From an uncultured Planctomycetales bacterium (GTDB taxonomy: Bacteria > Planctomycetota > Planctomycetia > Pirellulales > S012-138): 64,000 bases of DNA. The notes under the pieces were generated by a model. It was not told where the DNA came from and searched no databases. It saw only the letters and a program-made list of their open reading frames with translations. A program made the translations under genes and the position numbers. Location: contig CALJLD010000244.1 in NCBI GenBank assembly GCA_937982665.1, positions 4,438-68,437 of the forward strand. The letters run 5' to 3'. Positions 44,849 to 53,052 of the stretch are shown piece after piece (position 1 is the stretch's first letter; every line of letters begins with the position of its first letter).

Positions 44849-45280
44849 ATGACAACCCAGCTTAACAAGACAGTTCGGCTGACATTCGACGACATGTGCA
44901 ACCCTACTTTCGAGAAGTTGCACTTGGTTCTGCCGAATCTCAAAGCCGTTGCGAAGATGCTGGGCGTCGGCCACTCCCGGGCAAAGGAATATGCAGCCTA
45001 TCACGAGCTGCCGCGCCACGATGCCGGTTGGCATGCCATGTACGTCCTCAATTGGTGGGTCCACTACAAGTCTGACCCTGACCAGTGGGACGGGCCGAAC
45101 CGTGAAGACTTCATCCGGCTGTTGAACGTCTGCGGCGATGGCGTGGCAGACGATCCTGTCTTGCTCCCTGTCTTCATCGAAGCCGCCGAAGACTTGATGC
45201 ACTGGCAGTGGTTTGAAACTGGCTTGGAGCAATGGCAAAAGGAACGTTGGCACAAACCCGACACCACAGAAACACATTGA
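44849..45280 (+). CDS. Hypothetical element protein, 143 residues
   Basis: Opens with a possible winged-helix-like segment (LPNLKAVAKMLGVGHSRAKEYAAYHELP), followed by an aromatic-rich helix (MYVLNWWVHYKSDPDQWDG) and helical C-terminus (EAAEDLMHWQWFETGLEQW). Unknown family. I chose the ATG at 44849 because the upstream segment in frame crosses a T-rich, non-coding-looking stretch. Confidence 0.5.
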   Translation: MTTQLNKTVRLTFDDMCNPTFEKLHLVLPNLKAVAKMLGVGHSRAKEYAAYHELPRHDAGWHAMYVLNWWVHYKSDPDQWDGPNREDFIRLLNVCGDGVADDPVLLPVFIEAAEDLMHWQWFETGLEQWQKERWHKPDTTETH

Positions 45281-45362
45281 CCCTCTTCCGCACCCGCCGG
45301 CCTGGTTTCGCGAACGTTCCGGGCTAGGTCGGCGGGAGTTTGCCAACTTTTAAGGAGTAGAC

Positions 45363-46322
45363 ATGGCAACGCAAATCCAAATCCGCCGTGAGCTGAAAGA
45401 TGCTTCGGCCATATCGACCGAGGACAAGTCGCAAGGCGTTCTTTGCGTCCCAACACTCACACAAGCATCCCCGGTAGATGCCTACTTCGCAGAACTCGCA
45501 ACGCGTCAGAAAGCGTTCGACGAAGCCGCCCAGGAAGCCCACCGCGAACTCTACACGATGGCGCGGGCAACGGCTCATGGTTTGGGAAATAAGAGGCCGT
45601 CCAATGGCCTGTTGGATGGCGCGGGGATAACCAGCGCTCAATACCAGCAGTCCGTACAGCGCGAGAAGGACCGTCTTGCGGCGGCTGAATTCTTCATGCG
45701 CGGCGAAGCAGCAACGGGTGCCGGAATCAAGAAGCGCTTCCGAGAGATTCAAAGCAACGTCAAGCGCGCCAAGCAAAACGTGCAGCCCGCCCAGCAAGAG
45801 TTGGACGAGGACAAAACTGCGCCCCAACACCAGAACTTTAAGGCACTTGCCCAGGCCGTTGATACGGCCAAGGCTGTGCTCGCGGAAGCGGAACGCATGA
45901 ACCATCACGCCACGAAAGCGATGGGCACATTGCAGCGTTCTTCTCCGCACTCACCTGCGGTTCTGAATGCGAACGAAGTCGGCGCGCAGTTGAAGCGCAT
46001 CTCCGAGCATGCCTTGCACCTACGGAACGAGCTTGAACGGGAACAGCAACGCAACGCTGGGTTGATTTCGACAACTACCAAGCAAATCGCGCAGGCCGAG
46101 CGCGAACTGAAACTGTGGAAGTCCGCGCAGCGTTCAAAGCATGTCGAAAGAAAGAACCAAGTCGAGAAATGGACCAGGCAACTCACCAAGCTCAAAGCCA
46201 CGTTGCGTGAAGCTGAAGGCCGCATCGCCGCGATGCAATCTGACTACCAAGAAGCCAAACAGGTGCAGGCGAAAGCTCAGCAGGACTACAACGCGGCTGC
46301 TGACGACATGTTGGTGCCGTGA
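45363..46322 (+). CDS. Coiled-coil protein, unknown
   Basis: 319 residues, about two-thirds predicted coiled coil by heptad pattern (ELEREQQRN, QIAQAERELKLWKSAQR, LTKLKATLREAEGRIAAMQSD). No enzyme motif. It has a strong ribosome binding site (AAGGAG, 5 bases upstream). Its stop overlaps the next start, so it is co-translated with the metallopeptidase-like gene. Could be a structural or scaffold protein. Confidence 0.6.
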   Translation: MATQIQIRRELKDASAISTEDKSQGVLCVPTLTQASPVDAYFAELATRQKAFDEAAQEAHRELYTMARATAHGLGNKRPSNGLLDGAGITSAQYQQSVQREKDRLAAAEFFMRGEAATGAGIKKRFREIQSNVKRAKQNVQPAQQELDEDKTAPQHQNFKALAQAVDTAKAVLAEAERMNHHATKAMGTLQRSSPHSPAVLNANEVGAQLKRISEHALHLRNELEREQQRNAGLISTTTKQIAQAERELKLWKSAQRSKHVERKNQVEKWTRQLTKLKATLREAEGRIAAMQSDYQEAKQVQAKAQQDYNAAADDMLVP

Positions 46323-47164
46323 CCCCCACCAAGCAAAGCGCACTAATGATGACCGACACAACACTTGCATCCGACGCGGCAAGTCGTCCTGACCAAATGA
46401 GCGACGCGGAAATCGCTGCCGAGATTGACGCCAAACTGGCAACCGGCGAACTCGAAATTGACACGTCACCGATACGTCCGGCGCACTTCGGCTTTGCAAC
46501 CCGCGTGGCGCGAACTTCGCTTGGCGAAGAGTTTGCCACTCTTCCGGTTTATCTCCTCAGCGTTGGTGAGATTCCCTCTGCCGGTGTCTTTCAATGCTAC
46601 GCTGGCTGGACGTCCGTTTGGTTGGACTTGGACCACGAGCAAGACATCCGGGAATTGATGACGTGGAAGGGGCGGGGGTTCTGTGCAGTTGTCAATTGCA
46701 ACGAAGTAGCGCGCAAAGCGAGAGAACGGAAGCGCCCCTATCACTTGCATCTGGCTGGCCTTGTGTTGCACGAACTCGCGCACTGGTTGGAATTCACGCG
46801 CGGGAAGCGCCCAGCGGAACGTGAGAAGTTCGCGGAGCATCAAGCGCTAGACCTAATCCCCATCCCCGATTGGAAAGAGACAGGCAAGCCGGAAGCCTAC
46901 ACACCGCCACCGGAACCTTGGTATCTGCACGAAACCCAATTCATCAGACTGGCTTGCCATCTGCACAGGCGCGTCCGTGGATTCGGCATCCAGCTTAGCG
47001 ACCTGCAAATCGCTGGCGAGAATTATGGCTTGTCACCAGCGGAAGACTATCAACTCGCTGTAGGGCCGGAGCTACTGACCAGTACTTCCATCAAAGCCAT
47101 CGCCAACACTCAACCGCCGAAAATGATGCAAGAGTTGTTCGCGGCAGATACTCGGAGCACTTGA
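46319..47164 (+). CDS. Putative zinc metallopeptidase (HELAH motif)
   Basis: 281 residues. HELAHWLEFTRG carries the HExxH zinc-protease motif (about residues 153-157), with a following Glu/His-rich region (KFAEHQALD) that may supply the third ligand. No other family mark was recognised. The GTG start overlaps the coiled-coil gene stop by 4 bases (GTGA), implying coupling; ATGs at 46346/46349 are alternatives. Substrate unknown. Confidence 0.55.
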   Translation: MTPTKQSALMMTDTTLASDAASRPDQMSDAEIAAEIDAKLATGELEIDTSPIRPAHFGFATRVARTSLGEEFATLPVYLLSVGEIPSAGVFQCYAGWTSVWLDLDHEQDIRELMTWKGRGFCAVVNCNEVARKARERKRPYHLHLAGLVLHELAHWLEFTRGKRPAEREKFAEHQALDLIPIPDWKETGKPEAYTPPPEPWYLHETQFIRLACHLHRRVRGFGIQLSDLQIAGENYGLSPAEDYQLAVGPELLTSTSIKAIANTQPPKMMQELFAADTRST

Positions 47165-47342
47165 TTTGGAAGAGGCCGGCAGACGTCGGCACTTGTTCTT
47201 TGACAATCCGACCGACCCGGCAGCGGCAGAAGGCAACTCCCTGCCGGGCAGACGTAGAGAAAAATAGCGGGACTTGACGTAGAATACACAGAAAGCCGAG
47301 GAACGGCTGGATGCAAGTCTGACAGTTACCTAGAATCCCCCC

Positions 47343-48116
47343 ATGCCAGACGCTGGACAACATTATGAAGGCGCTCCGATCACGGAAGCGGTAATCGACA
47401 TCAAGGCGATTATCCCAGACGAGGTCGGAGCATCCCCGCAGGAGAGTATGGGGGTGGTTCGACTGATAAAGTCTGGCCTGTCGTTGCTGCTGCCAAGTTA
47501 CAAGGCTCCGGAAGATATCACGCGACATGTAAGCCAACTCAAAGTTGGTGGCCAAAACTCTGCAACGGCAACGGCGAGCAACGTTGTTGGTGCTATGTTT
47601 CAGTCCGAAGACAAGAGGCAGATTCTTCAGGCGAGACTTGATGGATTTACTTTCAGTCGCCTTGCCCCATACACAACGTGGGAGGACTTCAGTACGCAAG
47701 CCCGTGCTGCTTGGGGGGCGTATCGTCAAACTTTTCCCGCAATGAGAGTCACGAGGCTGGCTGTCCGATACATCAATCGTATCGAGTTTCCGACGCCTGC
47801 AGACGATTTGGCGAAATACGTCACGCTGCTGCCCACAATTCCGGACAACTTGACATCGACGGGCGCACTCTCAGGGCTGTTCATGCAATTGAAGATGCCA
47901 ATGCGGGATGGCGCGAATCTGATTCTGAATGAGGCAATTGTCGAAAGCAACTCTCCCGATACGGCTGCGATTCTCTTGGACACTGACATCTATCGCGACA
48001 CAGATGTCCCACAGGATGAAGCCGGCATTTGGGAGTACTTTTCGACTCTCCGCGATCTTAAAAACGAAGTTTTTGAGGCCTGTATCACTCCAACGACGAG
48101 GGAGCTGATTAAATGA
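47343..48116 (+). CDS. TIGR04255 family protein
   Basis: 257 residues with marks of TIGR04255: PITEAVIDIK at the N-terminus, RVTRLAVRYINRIEFP in the middle, and a C-terminal FEACITPTTRELIK. The family is sporadic across bacteria and of unknown function. It is separated from upstream by 178 bases and starts a compact three-gene run by a 4-base overlap with the next gene, so it is probably an independent cargo transcript. Confidence 0.75.
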   Translation: MPDAGQHYEGAPITEAVIDIKAIIPDEVGASPQESMGVVRLIKSGLSLLLPSYKAPEDITRHVSQLKVGGQNSATATASNVVGAMFQSEDKRQILQARLDGFTFSRLAPYTTWEDFSTQARAAWGAYRQTFPAMRVTRLAVRYINRIEFPTPADDLAKYVTLLPTIPDNLTSTGALSGLFMQLKMPMRDGANLILNEAIVESNSPDTAAILLDTDIYRDTDVPQDEAGIWEYFSTLRDLKNEVFEACITPTTRELIK

Positions 48117-48397
48117 TATCAATCGCTCAATCATCCCAGCCGCAACTCGAGTCTTACAGTGATGACATCGACGAGCGAATGCACAGTAATGATGCGAAGC
48201 GCCTTTCCCAGCTAATGCGCCAGGTGAGTTATCACTTTCACGATCGCGTTACCGGACAAGGTGGGGAATCCTCAGCCGCGGTTGAGGATGACTATTACCT
48301 ACCACCTCCACAAAAACGATTTGTTGCCAAGGGCGTTTTGCGTTCCCCTAAGAAGGAAGCTAGCCCCGATGCCATGCGCTTTCCTGATGACGACTGA
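48113..48397 (+). CDS. Small linker-rich protein of the TIGR04255 cassette
   Basis: 94 residues, low complexity: acidic/Ser-rich start, a helical centre (DAKRLSQLMRQVSYHFHDRV), and a Pro/Lys-rich end. No family. Starts inside the TIGR04255 stop (ATGA) and its stop overlaps the next start (TGATG), so it is translationally coupled to both. Confidence 0.55.
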   Translation: MISIAQSSQPQLESYSDDIDERMHSNDAKRLSQLMRQVSYHFHDRVTGQGGESSAAVEDDYYLPPPQKRFVAKGVLRSPKKEASPDAMRFPDDD

Positions 48398-48951
48398 TGG
48401 CAGAATCGCAATGGGAGACAATACGATCAGAAGGACTTGAGCAGGGCGACTTCATCTCGAACTGTTTCGTTCCAGTCTATGATGAAGAAATTGCGGTCGC
48501 ATTACAGCGCGGCGATGAAGATTCGCCCGTCGGCTTTGACAGCGTTGACGTCGTGGTCCTAAGCCAATCCTGCGACTTGGCCAGATTGGATTACGCAATC
48601 ACGTGCAGGGCCTACGGCATCCCGCAACTCCATGCGTTGAATTCAAGTCTTACGTCGAAGACCTTCTTGAGCGATGCAGTTGCTGGGCGGCGGCCTCAGT
48701 TTCATGTCCTGGGGGGACAAGCCAAACCTGACGACCCTTTTGACAGTTTGGTCGTGGATTTCAGGCAAGTCTTCAGTGTGCCGATCCGCTATCTGCGAGA
48801 ACACGCGAAGGGCCTGGGGGAACGCTACCGTTTGCGCCCACCCTTCCGTGAAAAGTTCGCCCAATCAGCAGGCTTGTTTATCATGCGCGTGGCAACGCCG
48901 GGCGACCCAATTAGATTCCCGAGTGGGTATGAACCGCCAAAAGGGAGTTGA
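48397..48951 (+). CDS. Third protein of the cassette, SQSCDL motif, unknown
   Basis: 184 residues, soluble. A beta-strand plus Cys motif VDVVVLSQSCDLA around residues 49-61 and LREHAKGLGERYRLRPPFREKFAQSAGLFIMRV near the end. I recall similar SQSCDL-type proteins as unnamed island proteins but cannot assign a family. Terminal gene of the tightly overlapping three-gene run. Confidence 0.55.
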   Translation: MAESQWETIRSEGLEQGDFISNCFVPVYDEEIAVALQRGDEDSPVGFDSVDVVVLSQSCDLARLDYAITCRAYGIPQLHALNSSLTSKTFLSDAVAGRRPQFHVLGGQAKPDDPFDSLVVDFRQVFSVPIRYLREHAKGLGERYRLRPPFREKFAQSAGLFIMRVATPGDPIRFPSGYEPPKGS

Positions 48952-49108
48952 TCAAATCGACCGCGAGACTTGCGCCCTGTGATAATCCGAGGGCCTTCCG
49001 CGATATCTGTGGGCCATGCGTGGCAGCAGGGCCTTAGATGGCGAATTTGCGGACCGCGCGCGAGCTACCTAAACTGGCGGTCTGCCAATCATTCCGGGAG
49101 TTCGACAA

Positions 49109-49231
49109 ATGACATACGACTGGATGGACTACGAGATCTGCCAAGGGTGCGGCGAATGCAACAAGGGATGCGTTTGCGACCGCGAACAACGCAACGAAGC
49201 GGCGGAGGACGAGTCAGCCTCATCGGATTGA
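49109..49231 (+). CDS. 40-residue Cys-cluster protein
   Basis: A short frame with CQGCGECNKGCVC (CxxCxxCxxxCxC) after an acidic/aromatic start (MTYDWMDYEI) and an acidic tail. GGGAG lies 8 bases before the ATG. The Cys spacing resembles a 4Fe-4S or zinc site. It is below the usual size cutoff for gene callers. Confidence 0.5.
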   Translation: MTYDWMDYEICQGCGECNKGCVCDREQRNEAAEDESASSD

Positions 49232-49235
49232 GGAC

Positions 49236-49382
49236 TTATTCCTCTGGCGACCACGTGACTACCTTGATTCGCAACCCATAGCGTTCGGCTAGACCGACCA
49301 TACTCTTCGTGGCGGATGACTTGCGATTCCCCGACGCAACCAACGCATTGCCACTAATGGAGCGGAGGCAAGTCGTCGTCAA
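49236..49382 (-). CDS. Possible 48-residue protein or gene remnant
   Basis: A TTG-started frame overlapping the stop of the upstream minus-strand gene by 4 bases (TTGA). It reads like protein (MVGLAERYGLRIKVVTW), so it may be a small coupled gene or the tail of a decayed one. No family. Confidence 0.3.
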   Translation of the reverse strand: MTTTCLRSISGNALVASGNRKSSATKSMVGLAERYGLRIKVVTWSPEE

Positions 49383-49708
49383 TCATTCTCGTCAATTGGT
49401 GGCGGCTCAGGTTGCTCGTCAAGAACAGGCGGGATAGCGCCGCCTTCAATCGCGAGCCATCTGTTAGCTGAATGATCTCTTGTGTGCTCATGGACCCAGG
49501 TCGCACCAGTTTGCTTGTGGATGCGGTAGATCGGAACGTATTCGGAATCCGCGTTAAGCGACGGAGGCGACCATAGTTGAAATTGCTCTTCGCTTTCTCC
49601 AGTCTTTGCACCGAGGTAGCCACCCCCTAGGGCTCCACCAGCTGCGATAATCGCAATGCAGATTTGAACGGTAAGGACCGGACCACGGCTTCTCGTTGGT
49701 ACATTCAT
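49379..49708 (-). CDS. Small single-pass membrane protein
   Basis: 109 residues: a membrane helix near the N-terminus (VLTVQICIAIIAAGGALGGGYLG), then a soluble tail with a Trp-rich stretch and a Pro/Glu-rich end. Start at the ATG at 49708; upstream in-frame ATG is 10 codons earlier. Probably in one transcript with the gene upstream on the minus strand. Confidence 0.5.
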   Translation of the reverse strand: MNVPTRSRGPVLTVQICIAIIAAGGALGGGYLGAKTGESEEQFQLWSPPSLNADSEYVPIYRIHKQTGATWVHEHTRDHSANRWLAIEGGAIPPVLDEQPEPPPIDEND

Positions 49709-49782
49709 ACTTTTGGTTCCATGAGTAACGGCTAGCAAGCTGACTTACCATCGCGTGTGTAGACGTGGGATTAGCTAAATCG

Positions 49783-50388
49783 CTACTTCTCATCCAGATC
49801 GGGGGGACTGTCCAAATCAAAACATTCCGCGAGGTACGCGCGCAGCGCGTCGAATTCATGATCGATGTCGGCTTCGACGCTATTAAGAGCGGTTGCCGTC
49901 AGTGGTCCCATGACAAAGCAAGAGCACTCCAGCTTGATTCGCAGTTGTCGCGGGGAAGGTCGAATGGTGCATGCTATTAGCATCGGAATCGTTTGAAAGC
50001 GAAACGCCTTGGATATCAGGTTCCCCTGTCGAGTTTTTGGCTCAGGTTCACCCGGCTGCCGCGATCGCGCTTGAATATCCCCTTTCCAGTTTCCTCGCAC
50101 GAAGTGTAACCGAAACTTATCGTTATCCTTTGTGAGATCGCTCTGCCAGATGCCAAAATCTGATGTGCGGAAGAAAGCCGAAAGTGTCTCTTGAATATGG
50201 TTGACCATGGGCAGCGTCATCACATGTGCAGCCTCCAAGTGCACAGTCTGTCCAACAGCTACGACGTTCGGTTCAGGCGTGCTTGCTACCTCGGCTGGGA
50301 CGTCACGTTTGGGCGCGAATGCCAAGAAGATCGTTACTACTGCTGCGAGGGCGGCTGCGACAATCACAGTCAACCATAGTTCCCCCAT
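49783..50388 (-). CDS. Membrane-anchored protein, unknown
   Basis: 201 residues with one N-terminal membrane helix (LWLTVIVAAALAAVVTIFLAF). The soluble part is mixed (VGQTVHLEAAHVMTLPMVNHI, FGIWQSDLTKDNDKFRLHFVRGNW, a basic loop, then LRIKLECSCFVMG) and may form a beta-rich domain. Start at the ATG at 50388. No family recognised. Confidence 0.5.
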   Translation of the reverse strand: MGELWLTVIVAAALAAVVTIFLAFAPKRDVPAEVASTPEPNVVAVGQTVHLEAAHVMTLPMVNHIQETLSAFFRTSDFGIWQSDLTKDNDKFRLHFVRGNWKGDIQARSRQPGEPEPKTRQGNLISKAFRFQTIPMLIACTIRPSPRQLRIKLECSCFVMGPLTATALNSVEADIDHEFDALRAYLAECFDLDSPPDLDEK

Positions 50389-50495
50389 GCAATCATCCCC
50401 CTCGCGGGAATAGCTCACGTACCGCCACTAATATACTAGTCGGGCGGCGCATCCACAGAATACCCTTGCAATTGGCCAAAATAAACCAATGATAA

Positions 50496-50533
50496 GAGCA
50501 AGCCGCCTAGGTGCTACCAACACCCAGGCGGCT
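50496..50533. terminator. Hairpin between divergent/neighbouring element genes
   Basis: GCCGCCT-A-GGTG pairs with CACC-C-AGGCGGC, with outer GAGC/GCTC pairs, around a loop of about 7 bases. No T-run. Likely separates the minus-strand set from the plus-strand genes that follow. Confidence 0.5.
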
Positions 50534-50674
50534 CTAACCACCACGTACCCCGAGTAGCGAGGTAACGTCATGGCTACGTGCCATTCTAATTGCCTGCGCG
50601 CGTTCTTTGCAGGCCACCTGCGATGCTATTCTCCGGCTGATGCTGCGCGCTTCTTTTCGCCAAAGGAATGAACC

Positions 50675-50950
50675 ATGTTTGAAAGACCGAGATGGATCAT
50701 TGAGCGCAACGGAGTGCTTCAGCTCTACACTCATCCTGTAGACGGTCGCATAGGTCTGTTCATGTCCAATTCTGAGGAAGGGGCCAAGGCCTTCCTCAAG
50801 ACCCACAGCGAGTTTGAGGGCTGCGAGATTGTGGAGGTTAATGGCAACTTTAGTGAAGGTCTGCAACATGCTGCTGCCGCGATTGGATCAAAAGGAACTT
50901 GGTTCACCGAGGATGGCGTGGAGCTCCATTGGTTCGAGAATCGATTCTGA
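50675..50950 (+). CDS. Small hypothetical protein, 91 residues
   Basis: Aromatic-rich soluble domain (RPRWIIERNGVLQLYTHPVDGRIGLFMSNSEEG) followed by a helix and a Glu/His/Trp end. Strong ribosome binding site AAAGGA before the ATG. Unknown family; element cargo. Confidence 0.55.
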   Translation: MFERPRWIIERNGVLQLYTHPVDGRIGLFMSNSEEGAKAFLKTHSEFEGCEIVEVNGNFSEGLQHAAAAIGSKGTWFTEDGVELHWFENRF

Positions 50951-51033
50951 TTCGATGAAGTCCAACGGCACCGAGACTTAAGAGGGGCGTTGAATGGTTT
51001 GAATTCTAGAACTCTTATCGAAGGGCAATTGAC

Positions 51034-51330
51034 ATGAACCAAGCCAACCCGCAAGCAAAAACAGAACCACGAACGCCAGTCTTCGCACAGCATCGACGCT
51101 TCGTGCAGTCTGTTTACAAGCAGAGCGAGAATTCACTGGCCATCGGCACCGTTCTCATCGTCTTGATGGGCCTCGGGTTCCTTATCGCATTTGTTGCTGA
51201 AATTGACGCCGTTCTTTGCATTCTGGCAATCATTGGGGCCATTGTGATTCGCGGCATCGGACGCCTGTTGGCTGTGCTCGCGTACATACCTGACTTGCAA
51301 GTGCGCGAAGTTGAACGAGAGACCACCTAA
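51034..51330 (+). CDS. Small two-helix membrane protein
   Basis: 98 residues; residues about 36-60 (LAIGTVLIVLMGLGFLIAFVAEI) and 61-85 (DAVLCILAIIGAIVIRGIGRLLAVLAYI) form two adjacent membrane helices. N-terminal part is basic/polar. AAGGG precedes the ATG. No family. Confidence 0.55.
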   Translation: MNQANPQAKTEPRTPVFAQHRRFVQSVYKQSENSLAIGTVLIVLMGLGFLIAFVAEIDAVLCILAIIGAIVIRGIGRLLAVLAYIPDLQVREVERETT

Positions 51331-51441
51331 TGCGTTCGGCGTACGGCAATCCGGCGCTACCGCCAGAATTGAAAACGAGCAATTGAACGCGCTCGCGTGG
51401 GCGCAAACGTGTAACTGTTTTACTCAAGAAGGGAATTACTA

Positions 51442-51720
51442 ATGTCACAGGAAATTTGGATCGTACGTGACCACAACGAGAGCCTGCTTATCGAACGGGA
51501 ATGCTTGCTAGTCGCCCGAAATTTTGATGCGGCCTGGCGAATGGCGGGCGGTAAGGACAGCGGCAATTCGATTTGTCAAATCGACGGAGACGAAACCAGA
51601 ATCGCCAACAAAGTAGCGGAGGGGCAAAAACAAGGCGCGAAACGTTGTTCATTCACACTTGATGGCGAGCATTACTTTGCTGGTGAGTTCGACGAAATTG
51701 GAACATGCCTTCACCCCTAA
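51442..51720 (+). CDS. Small hypothetical protein, 92 residues
   Basis: Soluble, reading IWIVRDHNESLLIERECLLVARNFDAAWRMAGGKD near the start and ending with FTLDGEHYFAGEFDE. No family. Strong site AAGAAGGG. Ends 20 bases before the integrase gene. Confidence 0.5.
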   Translation: MSQEIWIVRDHNESLLIERECLLVARNFDAAWRMAGGKDSGNSICQIDGDETRIANKVAEGQKQGAKRCSFTLDGEHYFAGEFDEIGTCLHP

Positions 51721-51740
51721 GCAGATAAGGAAAAAACCAA

Positions 51741-52925
51741 ATGGCACGACCCCGAAAACTCCCGTCAGGAATGCAACTCCGCGGCGAGGTTTACTATGCC
51801 GCATTCCGTTCAAATGGGCGGCTGATTCGCAAGAAACTCGCCAGCGATTTCAAGACGGCGAAGGAACTGCTGGTTGAATTGAAAGCCCGCGCGTCGCGAG
51901 CAGAATTTAACATCATTGATAACGACTACTCACTTGCCGACTTGCAGGCGGAATATCTGCGCCACGTCGAGCAAACCGTCAGGCCTTCCACAGCCAAGAG
52001 CTATCGGGCCAGCCTGGAAATCATCGTCACGTGGCTGCTGAACGTCGCGCCACGTGTTTCGCAGATATCCGCAGACTTGATACAGCATTTTCGGCGGGAA
52101 CGGCTGATGACCACGAAGGGAAAGAAATCTGAGAGCACGATCTCGCCGCGAACCGTCAACAAGGACGTTGCTGCATTGTCGGCCATGCTGAACTATGGCG
52201 TGGATCATCGGCTCATCGGCTTCAATCCGCTCAAGAAACTCAAGCCCTTGCCTGAAGACGCGAAATGTAAAGTTCGTCGGGCGCTCACGCTGGCGGAAGT
52301 GGAATCACTCTTCGCCAACAGCCCGGAACGCCTGAAGCCCGTTTGGAGAATGTTCGCGATAACAGGAATCCGCCGTAGTGAGTTAGTAAACATGAGGTTT
52401 GACGATGTAGACAAAGAGGCGCGATGCGTAACTGTCCGGGCAACCACGGCGAAGAATCACAAGGAACGGACGATTCCGCTGGATGACACAATGCTGGCGG
52501 CAATCACAGCCCTGGAGAACTCCTCGCCAGATTCCGAATTCGTCTTCACCTCAAACGCCGGTACGCCGCTGCGGAATAATCTGCTGCGAGAGTTCTACCG
52601 TGCGTGCAAACATGCGGGCATCACGGACGGAAAACAGGGCGGTGCTGTGGACCTGCATTCCCTGCGCGTGACATTCACAACGCTATCGCTTGACCATGGC
52701 GCGAATCCGAAGGCCGTTCAAGAAATCCTCGGCCATTCAACGCTTTCGCTGACCATGAACACCTACGCCAAGGCGACGGAGCGAGGCAAGCGCGAAGCTG
52801 TTGGTTCCATCCCGTTCGCGAAAGTTTCCACGCCGGAACATGTAGTTTCTTTGCCTGATGTGCGCAAGGAGTGCGCAAGTAATTCAGCGGCGGCGCAAAC
52901 CCAAGCAGCTAAGCACGTTGGGTAG
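51741..52925 (+). CDS. Tyrosine recombinase (integrase)
   Basis: 394 residues. N-terminal SAM-like DNA-binding part (about 60-170, LADLQAEYLRHVEQT and a core-binding region). Catalytic residues visible: Arg211 (TGIRRSEL), His306-x-x-Arg309 (HSLR), His332 (LGHST) and Tyr342 (NTYAK). It integrates the element by strand exchange at the tRNA-Lys 3' end. It ends 12 bases before attR, at the element edge. AAGGA precedes the ATG. No obvious excisionase partner besides the small HTH genes at the left end. Confidence 0.93.
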   Translation: MARPRKLPSGMQLRGEVYYAAFRSNGRLIRKKLASDFKTAKELLVELKARASRAEFNIIDNDYSLADLQAEYLRHVEQTVRPSTAKSYRASLEIIVTWLLNVAPRVSQISADLIQHFRRERLMTTKGKKSESTISPRTVNKDVAALSAMLNYGVDHRLIGFNPLKKLKPLPEDAKCKVRRALTLAEVESLFANSPERLKPVWRMFAITGIRRSELVNMRFDDVDKEARCVTVRATTAKNHKERTIPLDDTMLAAITALENSSPDSEFVFTSNAGTPLRNNLLREFYRACKHAGITDGKQGGAVDLHSLRVTFTTLSLDHGANPKAVQEILGHSTLSLTMNTYAKATERGKREAVGSIPFAKVSTPEHVVSLPDVRKECASNSAAAQTQAAKHVG

Positions 52926-52937
52926 ACGATACAAGTT

Positions 52938-52981
52938 CTTTTAATCCGTAGGTCCTGGGTTCGAGCCCCAGCAGCCTCATT
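52938..52981 (+). repeat. attR: 44-bp direct repeat
   Basis: Perfect copy of 41272-41315, covering the tRNA-Lys 3' part from the anticodon loop. It is not a functional tRNA, because the 5' half is absent. The integrase ends 12 bases upstream. Confidence 0.95.
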
Positions 52982-53052
52982 CTTCTTGGCGGCGCGCACT
53001 GGAGAGATTTCCGTCCCAACCCGCGCGAACTCTGCGCGCGAAAGCGCATCCA

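Noticed and set aside
52938..52981. A second tRNA-Lys gene
   Set aside because: Only the 3' part matches; the acceptor 5' arm and D arm are missing, so it is attR.
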